Source of the DNA: JAWRCU01 sp033542235
Lineage (GTDB): Bacteria > Pseudomonadota > Alphaproteobacteria > Rhizobiales > Rhizobiaceae
DNA length: 64,000 nucleotides
Assembly (NCBI RefSeq): GCF_033542235.1
Contig: NZ_JAWRCU010000006.1
Coordinates: 62,001 to 126,000, forward strand
Reading direction: 5' to 3'
A program made the position numbers and the translations under genes. Below the pieces are notes generated by a model. The model worked only from the letters and a program-made list of their open reading frames with translations, was not told the DNA's origin and did not search any database. Within the stretch, counting starts at the first letter, position 1; each line of letters starts with the position of its first letter. Below are positions 36,583-45,865 of this stretch, one piece after another.

Positions 36583-37713
36583 CTAGAACTGCGCTTCCAC
36601 GTCGTTCAGCTTGCGGGCGTCCTCCACCAGGGAAGGCAATTTCTCGCAGAATGCCTCCACCCACGCGGCCGGAACCGAGGTACTGACTTTGATGAACCGT
36701 TCGCCGAAGCGTTCGGTGTGGTAGGTGCCCTGCCGGATCATTATGCCCTGCCGCTTAGCCGCGGCGACGAGCGCTTCAGGGCGGATTCCGGCCTGTATCG
36801 TTTCGATGACAAGGAAGTTTCCTTGCGACGGGAAGACTGGCAGAGCGAACCCCTGCTTCTCCGTCGCCGTCCTGATCGCTTCCTGGTTTTCGCGGTTGAT
36901 GCGCCGCACCTCCTGCATCCAGCCGGGCTTGACGGAAAGTCCGGCGAGCGCCGCGCGCTGCGAGATCACGCTGCCTCCGAGGACGCCGGTTGACCACGAG
37001 GAGATTTCGGCGGCGAGGTCGGGCACGGCGACGAACGCGCCGACGCGCAGACCGGCCAGGCCCAGCCATTTCGAGAAACTCATCGAAACGACGGTGTTCT
37101 CGGTCGAGACCTTGAGCGCCGGATGATGCTCCGTGGCAAAATCGCGATAGGTGCAGTCGTGAACAAGAAGTGCGTTGTTCCGGCGCGCGATTTCGGAAAA
37201 CGCCTCGATCTCAGCGCGGCTGTAGCAGATGCCGAGCGGATTGTTCGGATCAACGATATAGATGATCGCGGTCCGTTCATCGACCGCTGCCTCCAGCGCC
37301 TGCGGCGTCAGCTTGTAGTTGGTCGCCGGATCGTAGATCGGGATCTCGATGACCTCCGCGCCCTGCTGCCTGGCGAACAGGCAAGGCCATTTCCAGGTCG
37401 GGTCGGTCGTCACCAGGGTGGTTCCCGGGCGGCAACGCGCCCTGCAGATCGTCGCCAGCGCATTGACGCCGCCTTCCGTGACCACCGCTTCGACGTTAGC
37501 GACCCCAAGGTCGGCAACGATCGCCTCACGCAGCGCCTCAAAACCGAGCGGCGGTGCGTAGGCGTTGAACTCGGCAGCCTCGATCGAGGCCAGCATTGCC
37601 GCCTTCACGGCCGGATGCGGCGGGATGTGGTTCGTGTTCTGCCCCATCCACAGAAGGCCTTCAGTGGCGAAGAGTTCATCAAAATATTTGTTGCGTGTGC
37701 TGAAGCCGCTCAT
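36583..37713 (-). CDS. Class I/II pyridoxal-phosphate aminotransferase
   Basis: A 376-residue fold-type I PLP enzyme. The Schiff-base Lys is Lys215 in SMSFSKWLGLAGLRVG, with Asp186 in LLVHDCTYRDF for the pyridine nitrogen and an N-terminal NTNHIPPHP segment. The family transaminates amino acids or related keto acids. It is 70 bp downstream of the SDR gene in the same operon. It could supply or remove the amino group of the molecule oxidised by the HcnABC-type complex. Confidence 0.9.
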   Translation of the reverse strand: MSGFSTRNKYFDELFATEGLLWMGQNTNHIPPHPAVKAAMLASIEAAEFNAYAPPLGFEALREAIVADLGVANVEAVVTEGGVNALATICRARCRPGTTLVTTDPTWKWPCLFARQQGAEVIEIPIYDPATNYKLTPQALEAAVDERTAIIYIVDPNNPLGICYSRAEIEAFSEIARRNNALLVHDCTYRDFATEHHPALKVSTENTVVSMSFSKWLGLAGLRVGAFVAVPDLAAEISSWSTGVLGGSVISQRAALAGLSVKPGWMQEVRRINRENQEAIRTATEKQGFALPVFPSQGNFLVIETIQAGIRPEALVAAAKRQGIMIRQGTYHTERFGERFIKVSTSVPAAWVEAFCEKLPSLVEDARKLNDVEAQF

Positions 37714-37783
37714 CGCTCGTCAGTCCTTCATTTCCTGGCAGGAGGGGCGCTGCTGAAGCTCAGCGCAACCCGGGATTGTCGTT

Positions 37784-38563
37784 TCAGATCACCGAGCCCC
37801 TGGAGGCGATGCCGCCATCGATGGTGACGATGGTGCCGGTGATGTACCCTGCGCGCGGCGACGACAGGAACGCGCAAAGGTCCGCCACCTCCTCCGCCGT
37901 GGCGGGCCGCTTGCCGGGATATTTGTCGAAGAGCTCTTCCCAGCGGCTCTCGTCGCCCAGCATGTCGATCGCCTTGCGCTTCATGATTTTCAGCATGCGG
38001 TCGGTCGCCACTGGGCCGGGATTGACCCCAACGACCCGGATGCCGTCGTTTAGGCTGGCTCCGCCAAGCGCCTTGGTGAAGGACATCAGCGCCGCATTAC
38101 CGGTACTACCGGCAATATAGCTCGCATCCCAATTCTCTCCGGAATTGCCGATGACGTTCAGGATAACGCCGTCCTTGCCCTTCATCTTCTTGTAGAAGGC
38201 CCGCGCCAGGGTGATGTAGCCGAAGACTTTGAGATCGAAGCCATTGCGCCACGCGGCGTCATCGACGATCTCCAGCGAGCCCGCCGGGATATCACCGGCA
38301 TTGTTGACCAGGATGTCGATGTCTCCGGCGTCGATCGCGAGCTTTTCCATGGCCTCGGTGCTCGACAGGTCGAGCGCATGCACGGTGACCTTGACCCCGT
38401 GCTCGGCCTCGATCTCATTCTTGGCGGCTTCCATCGCCGCGCCATTGCGTGCGGCTAGATGAAGGTTGCAGCCTTCCTTGGCCAGCACGTAGGCGAGCGA
38501 AAGGCCGATCCCCTTCGAGGCTCCCGTGATCAGGGCCGTCTTGCCTTTCAGTTCGAGGTTCAT
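37784..38563 (-). CDS. SDR family protein with a substituted catalytic Lys
   Basis: A 259-residue SDR with TGASKGIG at 13-20 and NNAG at 87-90. The active-site Tyr is Tyr149 (ASYIAGSTG), but residue 153, where Y-x3-K needs Lys, is Ser. A divergent SDR family with Y-I-A-G-S has this arrangement, as far as I recall. The cofactor role of Lys would have to be taken over, or the enzyme may be specialised. ATG 38563 follows AGGAGA. It is 50 bp after the nucleoside hydrolase stop. Confidence 0.85.
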   Translation of the reverse strand: MNLELKGKTALITGASKGIGLSLAYVLAKEGCNLHLAARNGAAMEAAKNEIEAEHGVKVTVHALDLSSTEAMEKLAIDAGDIDILVNNAGDIPAGSLEIVDDAAWRNGFDLKVFGYITLARAFYKKMKGKDGVILNVIGNSGENWDASYIAGSTGNAALMSFTKALGGASLNDGIRVVGVNPGPVATDRMLKIMKRKAIDMLGDESRWEELFDKYPGKRPATAEEVADLCAFLSSPRAGYITGTIVTIDGGIASRGSVI

Positions 38564-38613
38564 TGCATTCTCCTGGTAGGATCTTTTTTCGGTGTGAAAG
38601 CGCATTAGGCGGT

Positions 38614-39575
38614 TCACGCGTGGAGCGCGGCGATGAGCATCTCGGCGAAGCGATCGGTGTTGGCCTTGCGAATGACGCGGCAGTTCGGCTTCCCGGCCGG
38701 CCACAATTTGTCGACCTTTGCCTCCTCCTCGGTGAGGGGCACGCAGACGCTGGAATAGGCCGGGTCAGTTCGCTGCCGGTCTCCACATCGACCAGACAGT
38801 CGGCCGCCTCGAGGATGAGGCTCTCATCGATGGCGCAGGCGCAGGTGAGCGAGTCGGGATGCGTGCTGAGCGGACTGCCGTAGCGCACCCTCGTGCGCTC
38901 GAACGGCGCTTGGCTCACTCTCATGAAGAAGCGCGACAACGGCGTATCCATGGCCTCGATGTGCTCAAGGGCCGCTCTCGGCAGGACGCCGGAGTTCATG
39001 GTCAGCGTCCAAGTCGACAAAGTCGTGCGGAAGCCAGCGTTGATCACCATCTTGGCCGCCTCCGGATCGACGTAGAAGTTGAATTCCGACGCGGGGGTAG
39101 TGTTGCCGAGCGCATTGTCGGTCCCGCCCATGATCCAAAGGTGGCGGACCGCCTGCACGATCCTCGGCTCCTTGACATAGGCCGTCGCGATGTTGGTCAG
39201 CGGCGCCTGCGCTATGATGTCCATCTCGCCGGGATTGGACATGACCAGGTCGATGATCGCGTCGACGGCGTGCTTGCTTTCCGGTCGTTGGGCTGCCTTC
39301 GGGAAATTGGCTCCGCTCATGCCGTCGGCGCCGAAGAACTCAGTGGCATCCACCGGCTTTCGCAGCATCGGCAGCGGACACCCGGGATAGACCGGAACCT
39401 TGCCGGAGAATCCAGCGACCTCCAGAGTGTAAAGCGCGTTCTCGATCTGCTGGCCGAAGTCGACATTGCCGTTGCAAACGGTGATGGCCTCCAGGGTGAC
39501 GCCCGACGTCTTCAATGCCAATAGAATTGAGAAGGCGTCGTCGCCGGCTGTGTCGGTGTCGATGATCAGTCGCAT
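38614..39575 (-). pseudogene. Nucleoside hydrolase (IUNH family), frameshifted near the 3' end
   Basis: The N-terminal region is intact: LIIDTDTAGDDAF is the calcium-binding Asp cluster of inosine-uridine-preferring nucleoside hydrolases, followed by TVCNGNVDF and MSGANFPK. After VDVETGSELTR the frame goes off. One missing base near 38759-38764 (CGGCC where CGGGCC is expected) restores AYSSVCVPLTEEEAKVDK... to a normal TGA at 38614. Without the fix the frame runs on into the SDR gene. About 270 of 320 residues are unaffected, so the product may be dead or the base may be a sequencing error. The family cleaves N-glycosidic bonds of nucleosides. Confidence 0.82.
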
Positions 39576-39576
39576 T

Positions 39577-40395
39577 TCAAACCTGTGTTGATGTTTCCTG
39601 CCTGTCGGCGAGCCAGGCCTCCGCGAAGGCGGCGGGTGTGAGGCTGGGAGGAAGCAGCAGTGCCTGCGAAAGCCGGACGATGTCCGGCGCCTCGACGCTC
39701 GCCGCGGCAGTGAGCGCCGGATTCGTGAAAAACTGCAGCGGTGCCATGTCGGCCGACAGTCTGCCCTCGGATAGGGCGATCACGCGCGTCGCCAGACGCG
39801 CGACGAACTCCATGTCATGGCACACGATGATGATGCAGCGGCCGGCCTGCTGTTCCTGTCGAATGATCGTTTCGAGCAGCGACCGGCTACGCGCATCGAG
39901 TCCCCTTTGAGGTTCATCTAGCAGTAGGGCCGAGGGTCCCGTCGCAAGCACCGAGGCCAGGGCGACGAAACGGCGCCGAGCCTGGTCCAGATCAAGCGGG
40001 TGGTGCTTCGCGAACTCGGCAAGTTTTGTCCGCGCCAGCGCCTCATGTACCCTTCGATCACGCTCCTCCGCCGAGATCGGCAGGTTCCGCGGCCCGAACA
40101 TCACCTCGTCGTGCACGGTGGCGTTAAAGATCTGCTGCTCCGGTGCCTGGAAGACGGTACCAATGACGCGCGAGATGAGGTGGACAGGCGTATCGGTCGT
40201 GTTCATGCCGTCTACGACGATCGATCCGCGCGTTGGTTTGCGCAGGCCGTTGAGAAGTCGCAGCAAGGTGCTCTTCCCGGCTCCATTGCGGCCGACCAGA
40301 GCAAGAACTTCGCCTGCCGACGCCGAGAACGAGACCTCGCTGAGCACATCCGCTCCGCCGGGATAATGGTAGGCAACCCCTTCGGCCTTCAGCAT
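39577..40395 (-). CDS. ECF importer ATPase A2, degenerate signature motif
   Basis: A 272-residue ABC ATPase of the CbiO/EcfA type. Walker A GRNGAGKST, Q-loop VFQAPEQQ, Walker B ALLLDEPQRGLD and the switch His in IIIVCHDMEF are present. The LSGGQ signature is replaced: the segment reads HPLDLDQARRRFVALA, so both glycines are gone. It forms a heterodimer with the ATPase at 40389 (7-bp overlap). A C-terminal tail of about 40 residues follows the fold. It is 1 bp before the nucleoside hydrolase gene. Confidence 0.88.
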   Translation of the reverse strand: MLKAEGVAYHYPGGADVLSEVSFSASAGEVLALVGRNGAGKSTLLRLLNGLRKPTRGSIVVDGMNTTDTPVHLISRVIGTVFQAPEQQIFNATVHDEVMFGPRNLPISAEERDRRVHEALARTKLAEFAKHHPLDLDQARRRFVALASVLATGPSALLLDEPQRGLDARSRSLLETIIRQEQQAGRCIIIVCHDMEFVARLATRVIALSEGRLSADMAPLQFFTNPALTAAASVEAPDIVRLSQALLLPPSLTPAAFAEAWLADRQETSTQV

Positions 40396-41237
40396 GCGGG
40401 CACTCCCCCGAAGAGGCGAACGGCTTGGTCGAAGGTCAGCGGCAGACGGGCCTTGCCCGGGAACTTGCCAGACTCGCGGATAAGCAGCGCCGCTTCCGTG
40501 ACCGCCGGAAGGCCAAACATGTCAATCGCCGCCGGATGCTGGATCACTTCCTCCGGCAGGCCGTCGGCTACGATGCCGCCGTCGTCGAGCAGCACGAAGC
40601 GCTCAGCGACCGCGAGCGCCGGCTTCAGAGCCATGTCGAACAGGATGATCGTTAGGTCGCGCGGCAGCCCCTTGATCTGCTCTAGAAGATTGTCGCGCGA
40701 TTCCGGGTCGAAGTTGCCGGTCGGTTCGTCAAGCACCAGCGCCTTCGGATTCATGACCAGAGCCGCGGCGATGGAGAGCCGCTGCTGCTCGCCGCCGGAG
40801 AGTGTGAAGGGATCACGATAGACCAAGTGCCTGAGATTGCAGATGTCGATCGCCCAGTCCGCACGCGTCCGGATCTCATCGGCCGACAAACCGAGATTGC
40901 CCGGTCCGAAGACGATCTCGTCATAGACAGTGAAGGCAAATCCTGAGAGCTGTTGCATCGGGATCTGCCCGACGAACTGGACGGTCGCAGCGCGGTCGAG
41001 CGCATTCCATTCGGGCCAGGCCTTGCCCCTGGCGAGCACCTCGCCTTGCGAAGCCTCCATGGCGGGGCGCGGCAGCCATCCGGCAATCCAGTGCGCAAGA
41101 GTCGTCTTGCCCGAACCGTTGCCGCCGAGGATGGCTAGACGCTCGCCGCTCTCGATCGAAAGGTTCAGCCCCTTGAGCACGGCCGGCCCCTTGGCGCCAT
41201 AGCCGAAGGTGAGATTCTTGATGTCGATCAGAGCCAT
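40389..41237 (-). CDS. ECF importer ATPase A1, without the H-loop histidine
   Basis: A 282-residue ABC ATPase. Walker A GGNGSGKTT, LSGGEQQRL signature and ALVLDEPTG Walker B are intact. The H-loop, usually T-H-D, reads TIILFDMALKP: Phe replaces His. With the partner at 39577 it would make one canonical site (A2 Walker and His plus A1 signature) and one degenerate site. It energises the ECF importer with the T and S components upstream and ends the ECF block. Confidence 0.88.
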   Translation of the reverse strand: MALIDIKNLTFGYGAKGPAVLKGLNLSIESGERLAILGGNGSGKTTLAHWIAGWLPRPAMEASQGEVLARGKAWPEWNALDRAATVQFVGQIPMQQLSGFAFTVYDEIVFGPGNLGLSADEIRTRADWAIDICNLRHLVYRDPFTLSGGEQQRLSIAAALVMNPKALVLDEPTGNFDPESRDNLLEQIKGLPRDLTIILFDMALKPALAVAERFVLLDDGGIVADGLPEEVIQHPAAIDMFGLPAVTEAALLIRESGKFPGKARLPLTFDQAVRLFGGVPAC

Positions 41238-42013
41238 AGGACGACTCCGATCTGTACGGGAATGGCGACAAGAAGCAGTCGGCGCGCCCAGGTCTCCCAG
41301 GGCCGATCGAGCGGCGCGTCGAGGACGGTGCGGAACGGCCTGGCACGGAAGGCGCGGCCGTCGAGAACCGAAGCACGCTGGTCGAGGTCGGAAAGGGCCA
41401 GCGTCACGAGCGGGATCAGCAGGGCCGGAAACGCCTTGGCCCTTGCTACCCAGCGTCCATTAAGATCGAGCCCCCGCGCCTGCTGGGCGTCGCGGATCGC
41501 CCGGGCTCGCACAGAGAATGGCTCGAGCAGGAGCAGCGGGCTGGCGATGAGGTAAGCAATACCCGGCGAGATGCCATGGCTGTCGAGGGCCTTGAGCAGG
41601 ATGGCCGGATGCGTGGTCGTGACAAACAAGAGAGAGACGGTGAGCAGGGCCGCCACACGCACAACTATGCCGAACATGTATTTCAGGCCCTCGGGACTGA
41701 CGGAAATGAGCCCGTGGTCGACCATGTCCCCTCGGTCGATGAGAACGCCGTGCACGACGAACAGCGCGATGGTGAGCGGCAGCAGCGTAAGGATCAGACG
41801 CTTGACGAAGGTGGCTCCGGCGCCAGCAAGGACGCCGAAGATAATGGCCGCTAGAGCGACCGCAGCCATTCCGGCCGGGGGCAGCATGAAGGTGGTTGCC
41901 GCCAGCCAGAGAAGTCCGACGAGCTTGGTAAGCGGATTGATCCGGTGAAGGACGCTGCGCCCCGGTACGAAGAGCAGCGTTCTGCCGGAGTTCGGACCTC
42001 CCTGGCCAATCAT
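41228..42013 (-). CDS. ecfT: ECF importer transmembrane component T (CbiQ-like)
   Basis: A 261-residue membrane protein with about five hydrophobic segments. The cytoplasmic coupling helices carry the Ala-Arg-Gly type signatures RDAQQARGLDLNG and, later, SVLDGRAFRARPF, where the second motif reads G-R-A instead of A-R-G. EcfT links the substrate-specific S component to the ATPases. The gene overlaps the A1 gene by 10 bp and follows the S gene after 2 bp. Confidence 0.9.
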   Translation of the reverse strand: MIGQGGPNSGRTLLFVPGRSVLHRINPLTKLVGLLWLAATTFMLPPAGMAAVALAAIIFGVLAGAGATFVKRLILTLLPLTIALFVVHGVLIDRGDMVDHGLISVSPEGLKYMFGIVVRVAALLTVSLLFVTTTHPAILLKALDSHGISPGIAYLIASPLLLLEPFSVRARAIRDAQQARGLDLNGRWVARAKAFPALLIPLVTLALSDLDQRASVLDGRAFRARPFRTVLDAPLDRPWETWARRLLLVAIPVQIGVVLWL

Positions 42014-42015
42014 GA

Positions 42016-42588
42016 TCAGGCGTTCGCCTTCTGGTAGAAGGGGAAGCTCGCCGTGAAGCGGCCGGGCATGCGGCTGGCGATGATCCAGGCGATAGCGCAG
42101 GTGAGGATCTTGTCGATCAGATTGGTCGCCAGGTTGGCGACTGCCACGGACTTGATGAGCTCCTGTCCAACGGCGACGAAATAGGCGGTGGCGAAGTCGG
42201 TGCCCGCACCGGTCACGCCACCAAACATGTAAACGATGATTGGAACCGCAACGATCGTGCTGATAACGCCCACCACGACGCCGGAGACCGCGGTCTTACC
42301 GAGCGTCCTGAACCAGCCAAGTCTCGCCATCAGGCCGGCCACGAGGCCCACAACCAGCGACACCGGGAAGAATGCCGCCGCGACCGGGTCGGACACCAGA
42401 CCCCAGATCAGGTTGGTAAGAACGCCGGTGACAGCCCCAGCGAGAGGCCCAGCAAGGATGGCCACCAGAACTGTGCCGACCGCATCGATATAGAGCGGCA
42501 GCTTCACCCAGACGGCGAGTTGCCCGACGACGACATTGATGACGATCGCAATCGCCATCAGCACCAATGTACGCGTATCGAATTTCAT
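42016..42588 (-). CDS. ECF importer substrate-specific component S
   Basis: A 190-residue hydrophobic protein of six predicted segments, with the short N-terminus and LPLYIDAVGTVLVAI pattern of ECF S components. Substrate cannot be read from the sequence; pyrimidine, nucleoside or vitamin precursors are plausible because a nucleoside hydrolase gene shares the operon. It is unrelated to the well-known BioY or ThiT types as far as I can see. AGGGGA precedes the ATG at 42588. Confidence 0.85.
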   Translation of the reverse strand: MKFDTRTLVLMAIAIVINVVVGQLAVWVKLPLYIDAVGTVLVAILAGPLAGAVTGVLTNLIWGLVSDPVAAAFFPVSLVVGLVAGLMARLGWFRTLGKTAVSGVVVGVISTIVAVPIIVYMFGGVTGAGTDFATAYFVAVGQELIKSVAVANLATNLIDKILTCAIAWIIASRMPGRFTASFPFYQKANA

Positions 42589-42610
42589 GTGAGTTCCCCT
42601 TTTCCCTCAA

Positions 42611-43033
42611 CTATCCGTTCATACGGATCATCAGCTCGTCGTAACCGGACTTCGGGCAAGCAACCCGCGCAAACTCGAAGTCCTCCAGGTGGGCGAGCAC
42701 AATCTCTGCGGTTGTGTAGACCAGGCAGCCAGGCAGCATGTGGCCGCCGAACATTGCGCCGGTGCCGTCGGAGAGCGACAGGTGCACATGAGCGCCGGTT
42801 GGCTCGACTGTGCCCACCATCGAGACGATCTCGAAATGGCCCCGGCTGGTCGTCCCATGCGGCTGGTTTGCGTAGCGGATGACCGCGTCGGTCAGGCTAC
42901 CGACGACGGTGACGATCGCCACGGCCTTCAGATCGTTGTCGGCCACGAACTGCTGGACAGACTTCAGCACATCCGTGCCGGGCTCCAGCCGCAGTGCATA
43001 GAACCGTGCCGCGCTTGATATCGCCGTTGTCAT
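42611..43033 (-). CDS. PPC/DUF296 domain protein
   Basis: A 140-residue single-domain protein of the PPC (DUF296) family. The core has GTDVLKSVQQFVADND and VEPTGAHVHLSLSDG, MFGGHMLPGC, where His residues sit as in the trimeric fold. Bacterial members are trimers of unclear role; plant ones act with AT hooks. Here it has no AT hook. ATG 43033 overlaps the FAD enzyme stop as ATGA. It lies between an oxidoreductase complex and an importer, so it may be a small-molecule-binding or regulatory protein. Confidence 0.88.
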   Translation of the reverse strand: MTTAISSAARFYALRLEPGTDVLKSVQQFVADNDLKAVAIVTVVGSLTDAVIRYANQPHGTTSRGHFEIVSMVGTVEPTGAHVHLSLSDGTGAMFGGHMLPGCLVYTTAEIVLAHLEDFEFARVACPKSGYDELMIRMNG

Positions 43034-44460
43034 GCTGGAGTTCCTGTCGACTCTTTTGGTTCGCCGGCCAGTGCTAGTGCAGCCTCCGCAATGTTCAGCG
43101 GCACTGGCCGAAGCGGCATATGTGGCCTGTTGTATCCGGCCGCTTCTGCTGCAATGCCGAGCCGGCCGGCGACCAGATCGCCCAGCGCCGAGCCGCAGAT
43201 GCGGCCTTGACAAGGCCCCATCCCGGCGCGTGTCCACATCTTCACGGAGAAGAGGTCCGCGGCCCCCTCGCCCACCGCCGCTTCGACCTGTGCACGCGAC
43301 ACGTCCTCGCAGCGGCAGACCTTCTCCTCTGGGGAAAGCCGTTCGATGAGATGTCCCGGAAAGGGGAAGAGCTTCGCCAGAGACGCCGCGAAATCGCGAG
43401 CCCGCGCGAGTGCCCGTCGGGTCCCATCCATGCTAGGTACGGACACCGTGTTTCCGACAGCGCGCGCCGCGTCGAGGCCGGCAAGCCGGCCACTCAGACG
43501 CGCCGGCACAGAACCGCCGATCCCGGTCGTCTCGCCGGCAGCGTAAAGGCGGGGAACATCCGTCTGCTGGGTCGCCGGATCGGCCGCGCAATACCAGCCG
43601 CCAAGGCTGCTGTCGAAGTGGTGCGCAGCGTGCAGCAGGCTGGTGATGTCGATCACCGGCCGGAAGCCATAGCCGATGCAGAGGCTGTCGATGTTCTCGA
43701 TCAGAAAGGATTTGTCCTTCTCAGGCAGGCCGTTCCTGCCGATTGCCGCGACGCGCACCGCCTCGAGCCGGCCGTCGCCCAGCGCCTCGGTTACCATGTG
43801 GCCCATGTGGATCGCCGGACGCGTTCTGCGCAGGCTCTGGAGCAGGCCCACGGCCTCGCCGAACCTGGCCGGATGGTGGAGGAAGGGCGAAAAGAGCGAG
43901 AGCGCGGGCCTCTGCATCTCGACATAGGCGCGCAGATGCTTGCCGGCCTTGGCGAATGTATCGGCGACCGCGAGCAGGAAGGGACCGGTACCGGCCAGCA
44001 CAACGTTTTTGCCCGGCGACGCGCGGTTCGCCTTGATGAGCCGCTGAGCCGCACCGGCGGTGATCACCCCCGGCAGCGTCCAGCCGTTGAACGGGATTGC
44101 CCGTTCCATGGCTCCGCTGGCGACCACCATCGCGGAGGCACGAATCGTAACCGAGTCCGGACCCTGGCGGGCGAAGACCGAGAACCCCGGTTCGGCCCAG
44201 AAGATTTCGGTGTCGAAAAGAAAGCGCACGCCAAGCTCGCGGCAGCGCGCTTCAGCAGTCCTGCCGTCCGCGACCTGGAGCGAATGATCGAACGGACCGC
44301 CTGCCACGACCGGTCGCATCGAATACTGGCCGCCCGCCTGAGTGAACAGATCGACGCAGATCACATCGGCGCCGCATTCACGTGCCGCCGCCGCCGCGGC
44401 CAATCCTGCCGGACCAGCGCCAACCACCAGAACGTCGCATGAGAGGAGCGCCGCCTTCAC
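43030..44460 (-). CDS. HcnB/OoxA-type NAD(P)/FAD oxidoreductase subunit with C-terminal BFD-like Fe-S domain
   Basis: About 476 residues. The FAD site VLVVGAGPAGLAAAAAA lies near the start and a second nucleotide site has VVLAGTGPFLLAVA. The C-terminal Cys cluster is KVCRCEDVS plus GPCQGRICG (C-x-C and C-x4-C), as in alpha subunits of hydrogen-cyanide synthase, opine oxidase and D-hydroxyproline dehydrogenase. The start is GTG at 44460, overlapping the small Fe-S gene stop as GTGA. With the genes at 44457 and 44699 it forms a heterotrimer that oxidises a C-N bond. Confidence 0.9.
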   Translation of the reverse strand: MKAALLSCDVLVVGAGPAGLAAAAAARECGADVICVDLFTQAGGQYSMRPVVAGGPFDHSLQVADGRTAEARCRELGVRFLFDTEIFWAEPGFSVFARQGPDSVTIRASAMVVASGAMERAIPFNGWTLPGVITAGAAQRLIKANRASPGKNVVLAGTGPFLLAVADTFAKAGKHLRAYVEMQRPALSLFSPFLHHPARFGEAVGLLQSLRRTRPAIHMGHMVTEALGDGRLEAVRVAAIGRNGLPEKDKSFLIENIDSLCIGYGFRPVIDITSLLHAAHHFDSSLGGWYCAADPATQQTDVPRLYAAGETTGIGGSVPARLSGRLAGLDAARAVGNTVSVPSMDGTRRALARARDFAASLAKLFPFPGHLIERLSPEEKVCRCEDVSRAQVEAAVGEGAADLFSVKMWTRAGMGPCQGRICGSALGDLVAGRLGIAAEAAGYNRPHMPLRPVPLNIAEAALALAGEPKESTGTPA

Positions 44461-44702
44461 GGCTGGACCTCCACGGCCATGCCCTCGCGCACCGGCGTGA
44501 TGCAGGCCCGCTCGGGACGTCCATCCACCATGACCAGGCATTCGAAACAGACGCCCATGCCGCAATAGAGGCCGCGCGGCTGCAGCTCGACGGGACTGTG
44601 CCTCAGGGCCGGGCTTCGCCCGTGTAAAACGCTGCCCAGAGAAACGCCGGCTTGCGCCATGACGATCTCGCCATTGACAAGCACTTTTACGAACCGGCTC
44701 AT
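44457..44702 (-). CDS. HcnA-type small 2Fe-2S subunit
   Basis: An 81-residue 2Fe-2S protein; cluster Cys are in GLYCGMGVCFECLVMVDG and the more distal ACITPV. This is the HcnA gamma-type subunit that carries electrons between the two flavoproteins. It overlaps both neighbours by four bases (ATGA and GTGA), indicating tight coupling. Confidence 0.92.
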   Translation of the reverse strand: MSRFVKVLVNGEIVMAQAGVSLGSVLHGRSPALRHSPVELQPRGLYCGMGVCFECLVMVDGRPERACITPVREGMAVEVQP

Positions 44703-45865
44703 GCCGAAACTCCCGCGAAACGCGCCGGATCGTAGAGTGCGTCTGAGGGCGCGGCGGCTACGCCCCGTACCAGCCTGCTGATCAGCCGCCCGAGGTACGG
44801 CGCGCGGCAGAAGCCGGTGCCGTTATCGCCTGCGGCGATGTAGAGCCCCTCCGGGGGGAGCTTGCCGGCAAGGAAGCGATCGTCGGGTGTCACGCCCTCG
44901 AAGCGCACCCAGGAGCGCAACATCAGGATATCAGCGAGGCTAGGAAACAACGTGGTCAGCGTCTGGATCGAATCGCGCACGAAGCGCAGCGGCACCTCGT
45001 TGATGCGGTTCTCGGCACCAGGCGTCGTGCCCTCCGGCGCAACTACCGTGTTGAAAAGAACCTGACCGCTCCGGGCCTGCTGGATCTGGGTATAACCGCT
45101 CTCGACGCCTCCGGCGGACTCACAGGCCCCCACGACGGTCCTGATGATCGGCGGCTGGCGCACTGATGCAAGGCACTGTGCCTGGCGAGGCACGATCGGC
45201 ACATTCACGCCGGCCATCGCCGCAAGCCCGGCGCTCCAAGGACCGGCCGCAATGACGATCTTGCCAACCGCAATCGGCCCCTTCGCCGTTTGGACGCCGG
45301 TGACCCGGTCGCCCTGTATCGTCAGCCCGGTTACCGGCGTGGAGTGAAAGGCCGAGACCCCGTGGCGCCGGCCATCCGCCAGAAGGGCCCGCACCGCGAG
45401 GAAGGGGTTGACCGTAGCGTCGCCCGGCGACCAGCTCGCGGCCACGATTGGCCCGGTCAGCAGCGGCTCCCTTTCGCGAACAGCCTCAGGCGAGAGGAGT
45501 TCGGGAGGCAGGCCGTGGGCACGCTCGGCATCGATCCAGCGCCGCGCAACCGCGACATCTTCCTCGCGCATGATGAAGCGCAGCTGTCCGCTGTGATTGT
45601 ATTCGAACGGATCGCCCAGACTTTCAGAGAGCTCCCGCCAATGCGCGCAGGCTTCGACCAGAACATCGAGTTCCTGGAGATTGTGCATATGCGTGCCGAG
45701 GCAGGCGAGGCTGGCCCCACTCACTGCCCCGCCGAAGGCCTGGCCTTCCAGAAGCACTGTCGACAGTCCGTCATACGCCAGCTGGCGTGCAACCGCCGTC
45801 CCGACGATACCGCCGCCGACAATGACCACATCGGCCGATCTTGGCAGAACGTCGCTCAATTCCAC
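44699..45865 (-). CDS. HcnC/OoxB-type FAD-dependent oxidoreductase (DAO family)
   Basis: A 388-residue D-amino-acid-oxidase-fold flavoprotein. The FAD motif VVIVGGGIVGTAVARQLA is at the N-terminus and GDNGTGFCRAPYLG near the C-terminus contacts FAD. It is the catalytic subunit that dehydrogenates an amine or imino acid. The start is uncertain: GTG 45865 overlaps an AAGGAG ribosome site, whereas TTG at 45859 would have 5-base spacing. It overlaps the end of the NMT1 gene by 10 bp. Confidence 0.9.
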   Translation of the reverse strand: MELSDVLPRSADVVIVGGGIVGTAVARQLAYDGLSTVLLEGQAFGGAVSGASLACLGTHMHNLQELDVLVEACAHWRELSESLGDPFEYNHSGQLRFIMREEDVAVARRWIDAERAHGLPPELLSPEAVREREPLLTGPIVAASWSPGDATVNPFLAVRALLADGRRHGVSAFHSTPVTGLTIQGDRVTGVQTAKGPIAVGKIVIAAGPWSAGLAAMAGVNVPIVPRQAQCLASVRQPPIIRTVVGACESAGGVESGYTQIQQARSGQVLFNTVVAPEGTTPGAENRINEVPLRFVRDSIQTLTTLFPSLADILMLRSWVRFEGVTPDDRFLAGKLPPEGLYIAAGDNGTGFCRAPYLGRLISRLVRGVAAAPSDALYDPARFAGVSA

